Assembly: GCA_004565275.1 (NCBI GenBank)
Contig: SDOX01000002.1
Coordinates: 566,884-630,883 of the forward strand
Source of the DNA: Nannochloropsis salina CCMP1776
Taxonomy: Eukaryota; Sar; Eustigmatophyceae; Eustigmatales; Monodopsidaceae
Length of the DNA: 64,000 bases
Direction: 5' to 3'
In this document: positions 21,575-34,066 of the stretch, one piece after another
How the letters are laid out: each line of letters begins with the position of its first letter
Numbering within the stretch: the stretch's first letter is position 1
The notes under the pieces: model-generated
The model's database searches: none
What the model was told of the DNA's origin: nothing
The model's input: only the letters and a program-made list of their open reading frames with translations
Translations under genes and position numbers: made by a program

Positions 21575-24500
21575 ATGGAAGCGCGTCCGACGTCTGCCTT
21601 TTCAAAAAAAGCATCGCCAAGTAAGCCCCGGCCCCTGCCTGGCGCTCTGACACCTCCGACTGCAGCTGCGTCCTTGATTATTGATGTGGAGAAACTGCGC
21701 CATCTAATTTGCGGAGAACGTGTCTTCGAGGTGGATGCATTTGTCGAGTACCTCACGGGCGGCATTATGGGTGACAGTGTTGAGTATAGCGATGCCAAAG
21801 ACAAGGATCGTTCGGACATACTTCCTTTGGGAAAGTTAGGCTTTGACCCTTTAGCTTTGGGTGAACTCTTTGGCGGAACGGTTGAAGGCTTGGCGTGTAT
21901 GAGTAGGGAGATGCATGAAAGTATGTTGTCCACCTTGGAAAAGGGACGACGTCTGGATGCGCAGAAGAAGATGGAGCTTGACAGGCACCATCGGGGCCTT
22001 CACGAGGTACATGAAAGCATCGAGGAAGTTGAGACACATTTTCGGATGGTGGGATTGACTGCAGTGCGCATTGGACAATCTCTTTTACAGACTGAATGTC
22101 AAAGGCGGAAGGCAGATCATGCTCAGCGTCTCATCGAGAATTTTTTGGCTTTTGATACACTGCGGTACGAGACTATGTTAAAAGATGCTGAAAGTCAACG
22201 TATTGAGATGCTTTCCAATGCAATTCTAGCACCCATGGTCGATGAAGCCAACCATCAGGCCGTGGCTAGCATGCTGAGTGATTTGAAAGTAATTTGTGAA
22301 GATTTGAACGCGCCTGCCTTGGAAAACGCTGTACGATGTGTCCGTGTCTTTGGCGAGCGGTTTGAGCGTCAGCTTCTGGACAAATTTGAGGCAGCCGCCG
22401 TGGCAGAAGGAGAATACTATCAACAAGAAAAGCAAAATGGGGCGCCTCTCGAATCAGGCCTGGATGCTGCGAGGCAATCCGCGATACGCGCAATGCGAGA
22501 TTGCGCTGCCTCGCTGCTCAAATTTGGTGATCCAGTAAAGCTTTACAACACTTACATCTACACCATTGTAGCAAGGCAGATCCAGGCCCTGACAATTCAG
22601 GATAGGCATCGAAATGAGGACGTACATGAAATGCGCGATGCCTTGAGCGAGTTCTTCGGCCTCGTCAGCTCTCTGTGTCAAGAGGCGTTCACTCTGATCC
22701 GGCGAGTCTTCCCGCCCACATCATTGCTCAAGGTCACACGCATGCTCATCGAGCGTATGATAAGTGACCCCGTCTTTGGGATTCAGGTCCGTTTGGCCGA
22801 TGTCCTGGACGTCCCATCGTCAATTGTATATTCCTCCGCGGGCAGCGCAAAGCCGCAGTCCCCTGTCGGCCTTGGCCACGAGAATCAAGGCACAAACTCA
22901 CAAAAATCGCTCGAGTCGCGCATGCCAGTATCGGACGCCTTAGACATGCTTCTAATGGTGCATGACAAAACAAGTGCTCTGGCAACAGACCTAGTTGCTC
23001 ATTGCGTGGAGGCGGAGAGGAATTTTTTGAACGACTGTCGCGAAAGGGCTACCATCGCAGGGAGCCAAGATGTCGAGTTCGGCCGTGTGGGTGCCTGGCC
23101 GAGCGACGAGAACGGCGACCGGATTGATGGAAAGGATGACCAGCAGGATGAATGGGTTGTGAAAGAAGGAGAAGGAGCTTCCGTAGGGCCAAGCTTTAAC
23201 ACAGAAAATGTGGGGGATTATGTGCGTGCAGAGCCCGGAGGAAGCCGGTCGCAACAGGCCTTAAGCTCATACGTCAAGCATCAATTCGCAGACTTATTTG
23301 TAAATCAACGTAATACCTACCTAGAGAAAGAGGTAATCCTGCTACGTACCAGGCTGGTTGACGGCCTTGCAAGTGTAGTCGGGCCCGTGGGGACTACATG
23401 CGGCGACAAGAGTGGGACAGGGGACCGAAAAGCAGGAATGCTGAGGAAATTTATGCTGCAGAAGGATGTTGACGATGACGTTGACAAGCTGCCAGCGATA
23501 CGCCACGATCGTGTGGAGAGCTACGAGACGATGCTTTATTTTTGGCTGCGGCCAGAGGTTTTGGAGCGCTTCTTAGACTGCTGTCGCGATGCTCTCAGTC
23601 GAAACGCAAAAATGTTCCGGAAAGATGATGAATGCGCCGGTAATGTTCTTGTGGTACGTTCAACAGCTCGAGTCGAATTCCGTGCATTGGCACGTCGCAC
23701 TGATGTTTAAATAAAATTGCCGGAAGGGCGACAACACACTATCAGTCATGAAAATAGCGGCCTGTTGCCTTGCAGCTTACCCTTTGTCAATTTCCCCTGT
23801 CTCTTCTGATACTATCACTCGAAATCTCAACAGATGCTTGCGTTGGTACATGATTTTTTGGCCACCAGCGTCTTGTTGCCTTCCCTTTCGGCAACCAGCA
23901 ACATCGTGCAGCACCCCGCAACAGGCGCACCGGCCCCGGCATTTTACAAGGTGTTGAAGAGCGTTCATGCATGGATAAAAGCATACAAAACTTTCTTTAA
24001 CAAGTGTGTTCTGAGGGAAATGCAATTTACAACGACACTGAGGACTGTGCTGCTTGAGAATCTCCGCAACTTTTTGGTCCGCATAGAGCGTGCGGGGGCC
24101 AAAACTGTTGAACGCGGACTTGACGCCATCATGCGCGCAGTAGAGCGTACACATCGGGGCCTGTTGAGCAAGGCTGATTACCTGCCCAAAGATAATTCAT
24201 TGACTGACCTCCACGCCACTCAAGCCTCTCTTGCCTTGCGGGACCTTTTGCGGCAGCATAAAGGGCTAATTTGCGTCGCTTTACCACCCCGCGATGTAAC
24301 TATAATCATTACTGCCCTTGCTGTGCGGATGCAAAAATTCCTTACAAGTCGCATGAAAAGTCTCCGTATTAACACATCTGGAGCTCTCATTCTCATGCAG
24401 GACTGCGATGTAATTTATGACTGTTTTGCTACACTGGGAAGCTCCCACCATCCCACCAGTGCCGATGGCTACGGCGCCGACACATTGGGGCCCTCTGCCA

Positions 24501-24880
24501 GATTGACGGTCTCGGACATGGCGAACGTGTCATGTGCGGACTCGGCTGCAATTTTGTTGCCACACAGTCTCCGAGAAATCAAGTCAGCATTCGACAACCT
24601 GAAGCAGATCGTCAGCCTTTTTCTTGTACCGCCACCAAACCTTGCAGGTCTCATTGTCGAGGGGTACTTATCTACGCAAGATCGTAATGAATTATTCCTG
24701 TACATCAGTATGCGTGCAGACTTTCGTACACATGGCCTGGTTTCTCCGTGGGTTCGAAGCGTTTTCAGCGACTTTCGAGAGGAGTCGGAGGGCCTGTGTT
24801 CCGGGGTAGAACCATCTTGGCGGCCGTCTTCGGCTCTGCGCTCTGCCTCGCCAATGCATGTCGAGAAAACTGCCGAGTAA
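21575..24880 (+). CDS. SEC10: Exocyst complex component Sec10 / EXOC5 (two exons)
   Basis: Exon 1 is 21575-23653 and exon 2 is 23834-24880. The 180-bp intron has donor GTACGT and acceptor CTCAACAG, phase 0, giving 1041 residues. Sec10 marks are ESIEEVETHFRMVGLTAVRIGQ, IENFLAFDTL, the LEKEVILLRTRL stretch and, late, KTVERGLDAIMRAVERTHRGLLSK-type sequence followed by a DY.PKDN motif. Sec10 is a rod-like helical subunit of the octameric exocyst, tethering secretory vesicles to the plasma membrane. A low-complexity insert (about residues 420-540) with acidic residues interrupts the middle. The start is the first ATG. Function is well supported by similarity along the whole length. Confidence 0.93.
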
Positions 24881-25147
24881 GCTTTACCAAATTACGACTT
24901 CATGTTTATAAGTGGAAAAATAGAGACTACAAAAAAATCAAGTTTTGTGAGCAGATCGACTTCATACTTTCCGACAATTCTGCATGGCTTACCATGGTTT
25001 ACTAAATCACACAATACTTGAAAACATGCCAGCTGCGACACACCAAAATCTTGGAAAGGGCTAATACCTCCTAAAATTTCTCAGAGGCAGATATCTCATA
25101 GTGCGCTTCTGACTTCTTCATTTAGTCGCGCATTTATTCGACACTAC
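24881..25147. terminator. Convergent 3' flanks
   Basis: This is the 267-bp AT-rich stretch between the stop codons of Sec10 (+) and the type II membrane protein (-), presumably holding both polyadenylation regions. No sharply defined signal is claimed. Confidence 0.3.
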
Positions 25148-26059
25148 TCAAGGGCACCAGTACTGACTGCAGAATTTATCTTTCAGGCTTGTTGGCAGGT
25201 CCGCCGCCAGTGAGTCCGCATCGGAGCCCCGGCCCCCTCCTGGGGTCTCGGCACGCGGCTTCCCGAAAGCCGCGAACGCCGCCGCCTCCTCATACTCCTC
25301 TGGCCGCGTGAGATCGGTTTCCGTGCTATGTTTGGCAGCCCATGCATTGTACTTGGCGCATGCTCTGTCGACAGATGTCTGATTTCTCAACTCCACGCAG
25401 CCATTGCAGCCTGCGCATGCCACCAGGTCATCACGAAGCTTCGAGGGTTTGGCGGATTGAAAACACGTTGTAGCCATCGTTTTGTTGAAGGCTGATGACG
25501 CCAAGCAGCGTAAAAGATTTACGTTTGCAAGCTCGTGCCAACTTTTCCCCAGTTGCTCCGCAAAAGGCTGACACATCTCCTCGAGGCAGGACAGTACTGT
25601 ACTCGCATTCATACTGGTTTCTGGGTGCCGCAGGGGAGTCCCCTCTGAGACCGTTTGAGCTTCTCCTTCCGAGGCAAATGTTGCACTGGTAGCTGATCCT
25701 CCTTGTACTAGCGTGCTCTCATCCGAAGGCAGTACCTTTGAATCTCCAGAGGGCCCGAACGCACCCAAAGAGGGAAAAGAACGTCTCGTAGGTGATGAAG
25801 ACACAGCCCGGTTTTGAGACAAAAAAGCTACTGTGCCGGCCATCGCAATTAATAAAATGACAGCAGGGCCCAAAACAACCCAAGTGAGACGACGAGCTCT
25901 TTCTAAGTGAGCGGAGTCATCCCTGCGAGCACCTGTCGAATCACAGCAAGACTTGTCCCAGTCCTTTTGATAAAGCTTGTCATTGTTCAACATGCCGCTT
26001 TCGATTCCCCACGATACTCCTGACGTGTTGATGATGGGCTCATACTCATTGCGAGACAT
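25148..26059 (-). CDS. Unrecognised type II membrane protein with Cys-rich ectodomain
   Basis: Single exon of 303 residues from the ATG at 26059. A short charged cytosolic N-terminus contains ERARRL just before one membrane helix (LTWVVLGPAVILLIAMAGTV, about 58-77). A Ser/Thr-rich stalk follows (80-145). Beyond it lies a globular-looking region with paired cysteines: LSCLEEMCQPF, LLRCLAS, TTCFQSA, CAGCNGCVELR, RACAKYN and KFCSQYWCP at the C-terminus. N-glycosylation sequons occur (NAST, NKTM, NQTS). I do not recognise the family. The regular CxxxxC spacing recalls small disulfide folds, perhaps interacting with other surface proteins. It may be lineage-specific. Confidence 0.75.
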   Translation of the reverse strand: MSRNEYEPIINTSGVSWGIESGMLNNDKLYQKDWDKSCCDSTGARRDDSAHLERARRLTWVVLGPAVILLIAMAGTVAFLSQNRAVSSSPTRRSFPSLGAFGPSGDSKVLPSDESTLVQGGSATSATFASEGEAQTVSEGTPLRHPETSMNASTVLSCLEEMCQPFAEQLGKSWHELANVNLLRCLASSAFNKTMATTCFQSAKPSKLRDDLVACAGCNGCVELRNQTSVDRACAKYNAWAAKHSTETDLTRPEEYEEAAAFAAFGKPRAETPGGGRGSDADSLAADLPTSLKDKFCSQYWCP

Positions 26060-26450
26060 GGTGCTCTATGAAATTATGTGGTGAATGATGTCAAGGCCTG
26101 ATCCAATGCGTAAGGCAACACAAAAAGAAAATACCGCCTGCTTTCGCTTTCTTCCCATTTCGATTGGATCATGACGGCTAATTTTCATCCCGATATGAGA
26201 TGCGTCCACTTTATGTTCCTAGCGAGAGGCCGTGCTGGATGGCAGCTTGCAAAGACGACATCTCGCAGCATACCGTGAGACACTGCGCCTACTCCACAGG
26301 AGGTTTATCAGCATTTGGGCCCCCTCCCACGCCATCTGGCTTCAACGACACATTGGTGCTTGTAGGACTCCAAGAATCGAATGCAGCCACAAAAAGAAAC
26401 TCTATTCTTACAAAAACGGAAGTGCACGTGGCGAATTAATTTCATTTCTT
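26060..26450. other. Spacer between two minus-strand genes
   Basis: It contains the 5' flank of the type II membrane protein gene and the 3' flank of the next gene. Nothing else is recognised. Confidence 0.5.
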
Positions 26451-27386
26451 TCAATAGCCGCCTCCATCTAGTTTAAATGGCGAAGGTCGTGCCGAGGAAG
26501 GTTGTATTTCCTCATGCCCTTGCTGTAGTAGGGCGTCCAAGACACTTTCCTCGTCTTCTTTGCTCGCCGCTATTTTCGCAATGCAGTCATAACCGTCAGC
26601 CCTACACATCTTTTGTTTCTCGTTGCCAGATGCCTGTAAGCCCTTGTAGAGGACGTCATCAGGCTGGGCCGAGGGCTCAGAAGTAAGAGGAATCTCGTCT
26701 TTGACATGAGCAGTCGACAGACTTAGACCTAAAAGCACATCGAGAGGCAGATCAGCATGCTCTGTAGAATGCGCTGGGAAGTCACAACTCGTCAAAGGAT
26801 TTAAGATCAATCTCTTTTTTAAGCCTCCATCGAGGGCCACATCTCTCAGCGAAGATTTCTTGATCTTTTCCACTTGTTCTCGCGCATCCTCCTCTGAACG
26901 CGCAGAATGATCTGGTCGATGGGGGATTCCTTCCTAGTCGCAGATGTTGGACAAGCAAAGAAGAAGAATTTCAATGCTCATATAATGAACGGACCTCAGA
27001 TACCTTCGGCGCGCGCTTACCGCCAAGGTGGAATCCACGCCAAGGCGGATGTCTACAGGCAAATGCCACAGCCCTTCTGCTAAAGCCCTGAGATCCTGTG
27101 TATGAAAGGATGATGTCACCAGCAACAAAAGTTTTCAGGCAATCAAACTCATCAATGCATACCCTCGCGTATTCCTTACCAGGCTCAGACACGAAGTTCC
27201 CTCGACTTTTTCCCCGTCTACGATGTCGGGCAAAATGTGTTTATGAGTCAACCAGGGCTCTGTGCTGATAACATATCGCAGAAATACGAGAGGAAAGAAA
27301 TTAGGTGAATTGCGGACAAGAGCATACAGCCAGCGTATCCCCCTGCACAGCAGCAATAAGGCGCCCAGACGGGAGAGCACCCGCTT
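26451..27386 (-). CDS. Unrecognised multi-exon gene, 5' end unresolved
   Basis: Four segments join with canonical splice sites and consistent phase. A 5' segment ends at 27328 (donor GTATGC, open back to 27386), then come exons 27264-27180, 27095-27021 and 26933-26451 (stop). The introns are 63, 84 and 87 bp. Junctions read GIRWL/TEPWLTHKH, CLSL/DLRALAEGLW and STLA/EGIPHRPDHS. The last exon encodes 160 mostly polar residues ending DALLQQGHEEIQPSS and LDGGGY. I recognise no domain. The first exon or exons, with the start codon, must lie upstream of 27386 but I could not place them. Coding status rests on the splice-phase agreement across three introns. Confidence 0.6.
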
Positions 27387-28518
27387 TACTCAATTTTTTG
27401 ACCTGCCTGGATGTGTGTGTTCTCAAATCGTCTCCAAATTCTTCGTTGTCCTGCTGCTTTGAATGTTCGAAACCTTGAACAGGAGCGCCTCCCCCCGCAT
27501 GATGGAAATCAACATTCGACGGAGAACTCCACCTCGTTGCTAGTATGAGTGGTCAGGGGTGGTGTGGAGCGCACGTAAAGTCACACCTTTCACCAGAAGT
27601 TGTTATGAGACACGCCTTCATTCACCTGCACGACGTTTTGAGAAGGGAGATTTTAAAATGCTCCATCCAGATCTTCAAGAATCGTTCATATGTATCGCGC
27701 TTTGCCATGCGGGGTTTTAACTGACCAAGAAAGACACAGAAAGGTGGTCTCTAGTCAGCTACAAGCTACTCTACAATGCTTGTCTTTCAAACCCGTTCAC
27801 GGATTTCTTCCCTCTTATGGCTACACCAGCATTCAACGCTCTTCCTCCTCACCTGGATACTTGCCCTTTACCCGACCACGACCCCGCCTGTTGTACTGTA
27901 ATTGGCTTCTGCCCATGAACTAAATCTTTGAACGACTAGGCTGAGTCTGTTGCCTGTGTCGGATGGGTTGTGAGAGGAAGAAAATAAATTGAAAAGAAAT
28001 GAACGGAACATAAACGAGTCAGAAAACCTCTCCTCTGAGGTCAAGGTCCCAGCACATCCTAACTCGAAAATAGGATGGTCATTGTCATCAAGCCTCTGCC
28101 ACAGAAAGTGGCGGGCAGCTTTGATATTCAGTCCATCCTCGTTTCGCACTGTCTCGGAATAGCGGCGCGGGGCGTGCGGGCGCAGCCTGCCTCATCCTCC
28201 TGCGTCCCGAAAGTCTCAGCCCCCTGGCCGCCGCGCTTTCAGCCGCTCCCGTCGCCTCACTTTCACTTTCCCATGTCGCCCGAGGCGCGCTCTTGAATGG
28301 AATGTTGCGCTTGCAAACAATACGGTATCCGTGCCCTGTTTGCAGGGACATGCGCTGAGGACGAAGGGGGCGAGCGTGCTTTCGATTTTGTTGGTGATAA
28401 CGCTTCCATCGCCTTCCATGGCGTCGTCTTGAGCACCACAATCCATCCACAGTCTAATTGTTGGCCTCTTCCCTTTATTTTTTCAGGGCTCTGATTACAT
28501 TGTGCGAAGTGTAACCAT
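27387..28518. other. 1.1-kb region upstream of the E2 gene
   Basis: The low-coordinate part probably contains undetected 5' exon(s) of the minus-strand unknown gene. The part at 28140-28300 is GC-rich and gives spurious long frames on both strands. The region just before 28519 is the promoter and 5'UTR of the E2. No gene is supported. Confidence 0.4.
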
Positions 28519-29637
<1,119 letters not shown>

Positions 29638-30883
29638 CGCCACTTGTTCAGAGGGGGGAAATGCAGCATAAATGGCACACGGCGTTGAGGACTGAAGTTG
29701 CAGAAATAGTGAAAAGACGGACAAAAAGCTGTGGTCGCCAAGGAGGGGGGGCGCGGGGACGGGAGAAACACAGGGTGTGGGGGCAGACCAGGTACGTGCA
29801 TGAAAGACTTAGTTTTCCCTAGCCAGAATGAGATTGCTTATTGATTAAGTGAAGCTTGGACTTACACAATCACAATCTCTCACATGTAGTTTGGATACAG
29901 ACTCCCAGTCAAACTGCCGAGTACCTCCATACCGCTGACGGGCCCTGTTTTATTTTCCAAAGTCTGAGGAGGATGAGCGCCAACTCGTCGTGTGCAGTAT
30001 CAGGTGGAACAAAGAGAAAGAATTGGGGAGTTTGATGACGATGTAATCTGTGAGGTGGTAGATCACGCGTGTACGACAGAAACTTAATCATGAAGGAAAG
30101 ACGACGGAGAGGGAAGAAAATAATTTATATTAGACTCTGCAGAAGCCGTCATGTGCTCACACATCAACTATGGTCTTGTTTATGCCTTGCTGCCTCGATT
30201 AGAATACCATCGTAAATTGCAAACGGGAAAAGCTTTATAAATTTCAAGCGGGAAGTGTGTAACTGTGGCGCAAATCATCTCACTGAGCCCAGTCGCCTGC
30301 GACTTGTCATTACCGTATGCTCACGCGCTTTCGTGCCTATTCGACTTAACGTCTTCCCCGAGCATAACACATGTGAGAGCTAGTTGGCTATATCTCATGA
30401 GGTCGCCAATTGTAGCTTTGTTGGAATTGATAGCGCCTTTATTGCACATTTCGCCAAGATCCTCTGTGTTCCGCCGGCAGTGGGATCCAGTCGAGATCCG
30501 CTTGGATTATCTTCTTCGGTAGGCGACCCGGAAATCATATCCGACTTGGCAGGGCAGGGACCAAAATTAGAGCATCCTCTTTGTCCTATTCCAATGTTGG
30601 GAATGACGTGACTGTACTCACGCGAAGCTCGTCGTACTAATACGAGAGATTGGGCTTAGGATTAGGTTCAGCCTCGTTCTTCGCATCCGTTTGCCTTTTT
30701 GGCCAGCGCAAGCGAGAAGCTCAACGGAAGCATGAAGCATGATGTTTCAATCTTATGCGTCTCGTCTTGTCTCACAGGGTGAACTACATAGCACGTGTCC
30801 AGAGAAAGTCCACTAACAAGATACAGCACGCATTGAAAATAAAGTGCCGAGCACTACTTCCCAGCGCTCCCCGCGAAACCAGT
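29638..30883. other. 1.2-kb intergenic stretch
   Basis: It holds the 3' flank of the E2 gene (including the G-rich tract) and the 5' flank of MAEA. Only short frames without features are present. The MAEA frame is open upstream of its preferred start back to an ATG at 30755. Confidence 0.5.
29745..29763 (+). other. G-rich tract with G-quadruplex pattern
   Basis: Runs of seven, four and three G at 29745-29751, 29755-29758 and 29761-29763 satisfy a four-tract G-quadruplex rule if the first run supplies two tracts. It lies just downstream of the E2 stop codon on the sense strand. Confidence 0.5.
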
Positions 30884-32333
30884 ATGATGTTTCAGCTGGA
30901 ATATGCTGTTGTGAAGATCTCGATAGAGGCTTTGAACTCCCACTTTCAGCGCATTAGAAAGCAGGTAGGCCACAGCATGAAGAAGAAATGTGATGTCTAC
31001 TAAGCTTAATATTTCTTCCATCTCGAATTTAAACCAGGTGACGCGTGAACTGGCCCAAATAGTGGCGCTCCTAGAAAAGCCTCATCATAGCCCCACCTCA
31101 GATTCGACATTTTCAGCAGCATCATTGCATTCTCGGTTGCTTTACTTACGGGAAACGTTGATTGCTGCTGATGCTGAAGAGAAAAAAATATTGGAGTGTT
31201 GTCATCGCAAAATTCAGGCTTTGACCTCTGCTGATGAGAAAGACGTTCCCGGAGCTGGATTGATGTCAGATTCTAATTTGCATGCTTCGCAATTGTATAA
31301 ACTATCAAAGATCGATCATGAGCAGCTTGAACGACTTATTGGTGAGTACCTTCTGCGACAGGGCTACCTGGAGTGTTTTAGGCTTCTGGAAGATGAAAGT
31401 CATGGCGGACAGACTGGAGCAGGTGTATTTGATCTAGGTATATTTCTTGGCTTTAAGGATGTAGAGCAACAACTTGTGGGGCATCGAGACTGCGCAGGAG
31501 CGTTGGCATGGTGTGCGGATCACTCATCAAGGTTGCGGCGGCTGGGCAGTCCTTTGGAATTCAAGTTGCACAAACAACAATTTTTAGAGATGGTGCGTCA
31601 GAAAGACCGATTAGGAGCCCTGGAGTACGCGAGTCAACATTTTTCACCTCAAAATCTGCAGAGCTCTGCCTTGTCGATGGCGCCACGCGGTAGTGGAATT
31701 GCTTTCACGAATGCATCAGCCAATTCAGGGCTTTCGGGAGAACAACTCGTAGAGGTCCAACAGGCGATGGCCACCCTCGCATTAGGGGATCCGGAGGATT
31801 GTCGTGTGCCCGATTACAGTCAATTGTTTGCAGTCGAGCGCTGGCAAGAGCTCGGTGCTTTCTTTTCCGCAGAAGCGAGGCGCTGCTACGGCATGACCAC
31901 TGAATTCACTGCCCTTGAGGCCTGCATTCAGGCCGCTCTGACGGCGCTCAAGACGCCCTCTTGCCGCCGTCTCGAACGAGGTGAGGCGATGAGTGGAAAT
32001 GCAGAGTCTCAAGAAACTTATTTATGCGAAACTACCGAGCAAGAGGATAGTTACAATCAAGACTGTCCCGTGTGCTCAGACCCAGGGCGCTCCCTCGCGG
32101 TCGCCCTACCCCTCTCGCATTGCGGAAACTCATATTTGACGTGCGCATGCACAGGCGAGGCTATGGATGCTGCAAATCCACCGATGTTGCTTCCCAACGG
32201 TCGAGTATATTCTCAGCGTGCTGTAAGGGAGCACTTAACATCTTCCGATGGATGCGGCGAAAACCGCGTTACGTGCCCGCGCACGCGAGACTCTTTCCCT
32301 TTGTCTAAGGTCAGGAACATCTATGTCGTCTAG
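30884..32333 (+). CDS. MAEA/Fyv10/GID9-like subunit of the GID/CTLH ubiquitin ligase (two exons)
   Basis: Exon 1 is 30884-30964 and exon 2 is 31038-32333 (73-bp intron, GTAGGC...AACCAG, phase 0), giving 458 residues with the ATG at 30884. An in-frame ATG at 30755 would add 43 residues; I prefer 30884 because MAEA proteins begin close to the EALN.HF motif. Order of parts: N-terminal coiled coil (to about 90), LisH (LERLIGEYLLRQGYLECFRL, about 124-145), CTLH (about 164-225), CRA, then a degenerate RING (CPVC...SHCGN...LPNGRVYS...CPRTRDSF). Fyv10/MAEA pairs with Rmd5/RMND5 as the catalytic heterodimer. Partner genes are not in this window. Confidence 0.92.
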
Positions 32334-32628
32334 TGGGCTGAAGCTGAAATCAAGGCATTGGTGACAGTAGATATTATGCATCAAGACAATCTGTCGGTTG
32401 AAAGGTGGACACTTTGTAAACGCACCATGAGACTTCTGTAAAAATATCTGCTTCCTTGACATGTTCAGTAAATTAAGCATCAACAACAAATTTTGTCACA
32501 TATTCATTCATGGTTTTTTGTAGAACATATTGTTATACCATATTTTATACTCCTTCATTTAGTGTCAAGCTTTCTCCATGAGAGTCGAAGGTGGCTCTCC
32601 TCACCCAACGCATACCCATTTATAAAAG
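32334..32628. other. Convergent 3' flanks MAEA / asparaginase
   Basis: AT-rich spacer of about 295 bp with no gene. Confidence 0.4.
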
Positions 32629-33944
32629 TCACAGCCTGGATGTCGCTTGGATGTCCTGGATAACGTTGCGGTACCGGGAGTCGCATGAAAGCTCCCCTCG
32701 TAAGTCGATGCTCAAGAGACTCTTTATTTTTGCGAGATCTCCGCCCGTCCTTGAAAAAAGATAAGAGAGCTTCGTGGTGCACGCCTCCACCGTCATGTCG
32801 TGACCACTCACAACCCCTGCAGCACGAAGCGCAACTCCAACGCTGTATTTCTCAAGCAAAACACCTCCTTGAAAGCACTGTGTAAGTACCACTACAAGAA
32901 TGCCCTTACTCGTCGCCAATTTGACAGCCTCGAGCAAGCCCGAGCGCGAAGACGTATCCCCATTGCCAGTACCTGAGGAGCCGAAACGAGACAGTCAGCG
33001 ATTAGAATGGAATAGATACGAAAAATTGGTGTGATAGGCGCAGATTCTATTTTCTGCCGGCCGAAGTCAAGAGTCGGTGAGACTTTGTCAGCATGGCGCC
33101 GGGGTAGAGAGCAACTTCTTTGCGTCTACGATCGATTGCTTCAAGACACACAGCCGCAAAAAAAGCCAGGCCTGCAAGACAACATACCGTACAAGAGTAA
33201 GATGATCCCGTGAAGTTGGGTGCTGTGAATGACCATGGCGATCAGTGAATCGTCCTCGAACCCGGGCACCAAGCGGATTACTATCAGATTGCTGTCCATT
33301 TTTTTGTGAACGCGCATTGTCTTTACAGGCGGGAGGGAGAAATGTGAAAAAAATTCCAAATTGACTCCCACTGTGGCCAACGGAGGAAAATTAGGTGACG
33401 CAAATGCTTGAAGATCGAAGGAGTCAATCTTGGTGGCTCGGCAACCCCTCAGTAGCCGATTTCCAAAGAAAATGCACACTTCATGGAAATCTTGACGGCA
33501 GGCAAAGAGCAGGGAGGTCACAAGATTATTTCTTGCATCAGTGTATACCTCAGCAAGCGGTATTTGGCTCCCAGTTAATATGACAGGCTTTCCAAGATCC
33601 TCCAACATGAAGGCTAACGCGCTTGCAGAGTAAGCCAATGTATCTGTACCATGTACGACTACAAAGCCGTCATACTCAAAATATGCCTTCTCTATGTCAG
33701 TGGCAATCTTGATCCAGTGATCAGGCCCCATACATGCACTATCGGTCAGAATTGTCCATTCCAACACGTCTATCTCCGGAAGATTGCGGTGACGCCATTC
33801 TGACGATGCTAATAACTCCGAAAGGAAGCCAGGACACACATCTAATGCGCCATCTCTCGCGTTCGGCTTCATGATCAGTGTTCCTCCAGTCACAATGACC
33901 AACACTTTTTTGGCCTTGTTGTCATGGCCTAATCGAGCATGCAT
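32629..33944 (-). CDS. Type I (AnsA-like) L-asparaginase (two exons)
   Basis: Exon 1 is 33944-33188 and exon 2 is 32972-32629; the 215-bp intron (GTATGT...CCTCAG) splits a Gly codon and rebuilds LLLYGTGNGDTSS. The product has 366 residues. It converts asparagine to aspartate and ammonia. Active-site blocks are VTGGTLIMK (nucleophile Thr22), HGTDTLAYSAS (about 98-108, second Thr and Asp), and GKPVILTGSQIPL. The C-terminal domain carries TQCFQGG and GVVSGHDMT. It ends shortly after IDLRGEL, where some eukaryotic homologues continue into ankyrin repeats; none are present. No signal peptide, so probably cytosolic. The start is only 122 bp from the divergent transporter start. Confidence 0.95.
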
Positions 33945-34066
33945 ACGCTAGTCAAGGACAGCTTGGACTATAGAGTGCCTGTAAAGTGTGCCGACAGCTT
34001 CGGGAATGAACGAAAGGTTCGATTAAGACGGTAGTTCAATCCTTTCAAGAGTCAATTTACGGGTGG
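33945..34066. promoter_or_regulatory. Compact bidirectional promoter (asparaginase / TPT transporter)
   Basis: Only 122 bp separate the two divergent ATGs, at 33944 (-) and 34067 (+). It must contain both 5'UTRs and start sites unless a start is misassigned. No TATA-like element is obvious. Confidence 0.5.

Noticed and set aside
28088-28450. Long minus-strand frames upstream of the E2 gene
   Set aside because: They are explained by high GC content; frames on both strands are open and Arg/Ala-rich without domains.
30755-30883. Upstream ATG for MAEA adding 43 residues
   Set aside because: The extra residues are basic and unlike any MAEA N-terminus; the ATG at 30884 gives the expected short lead. 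It remains possible.
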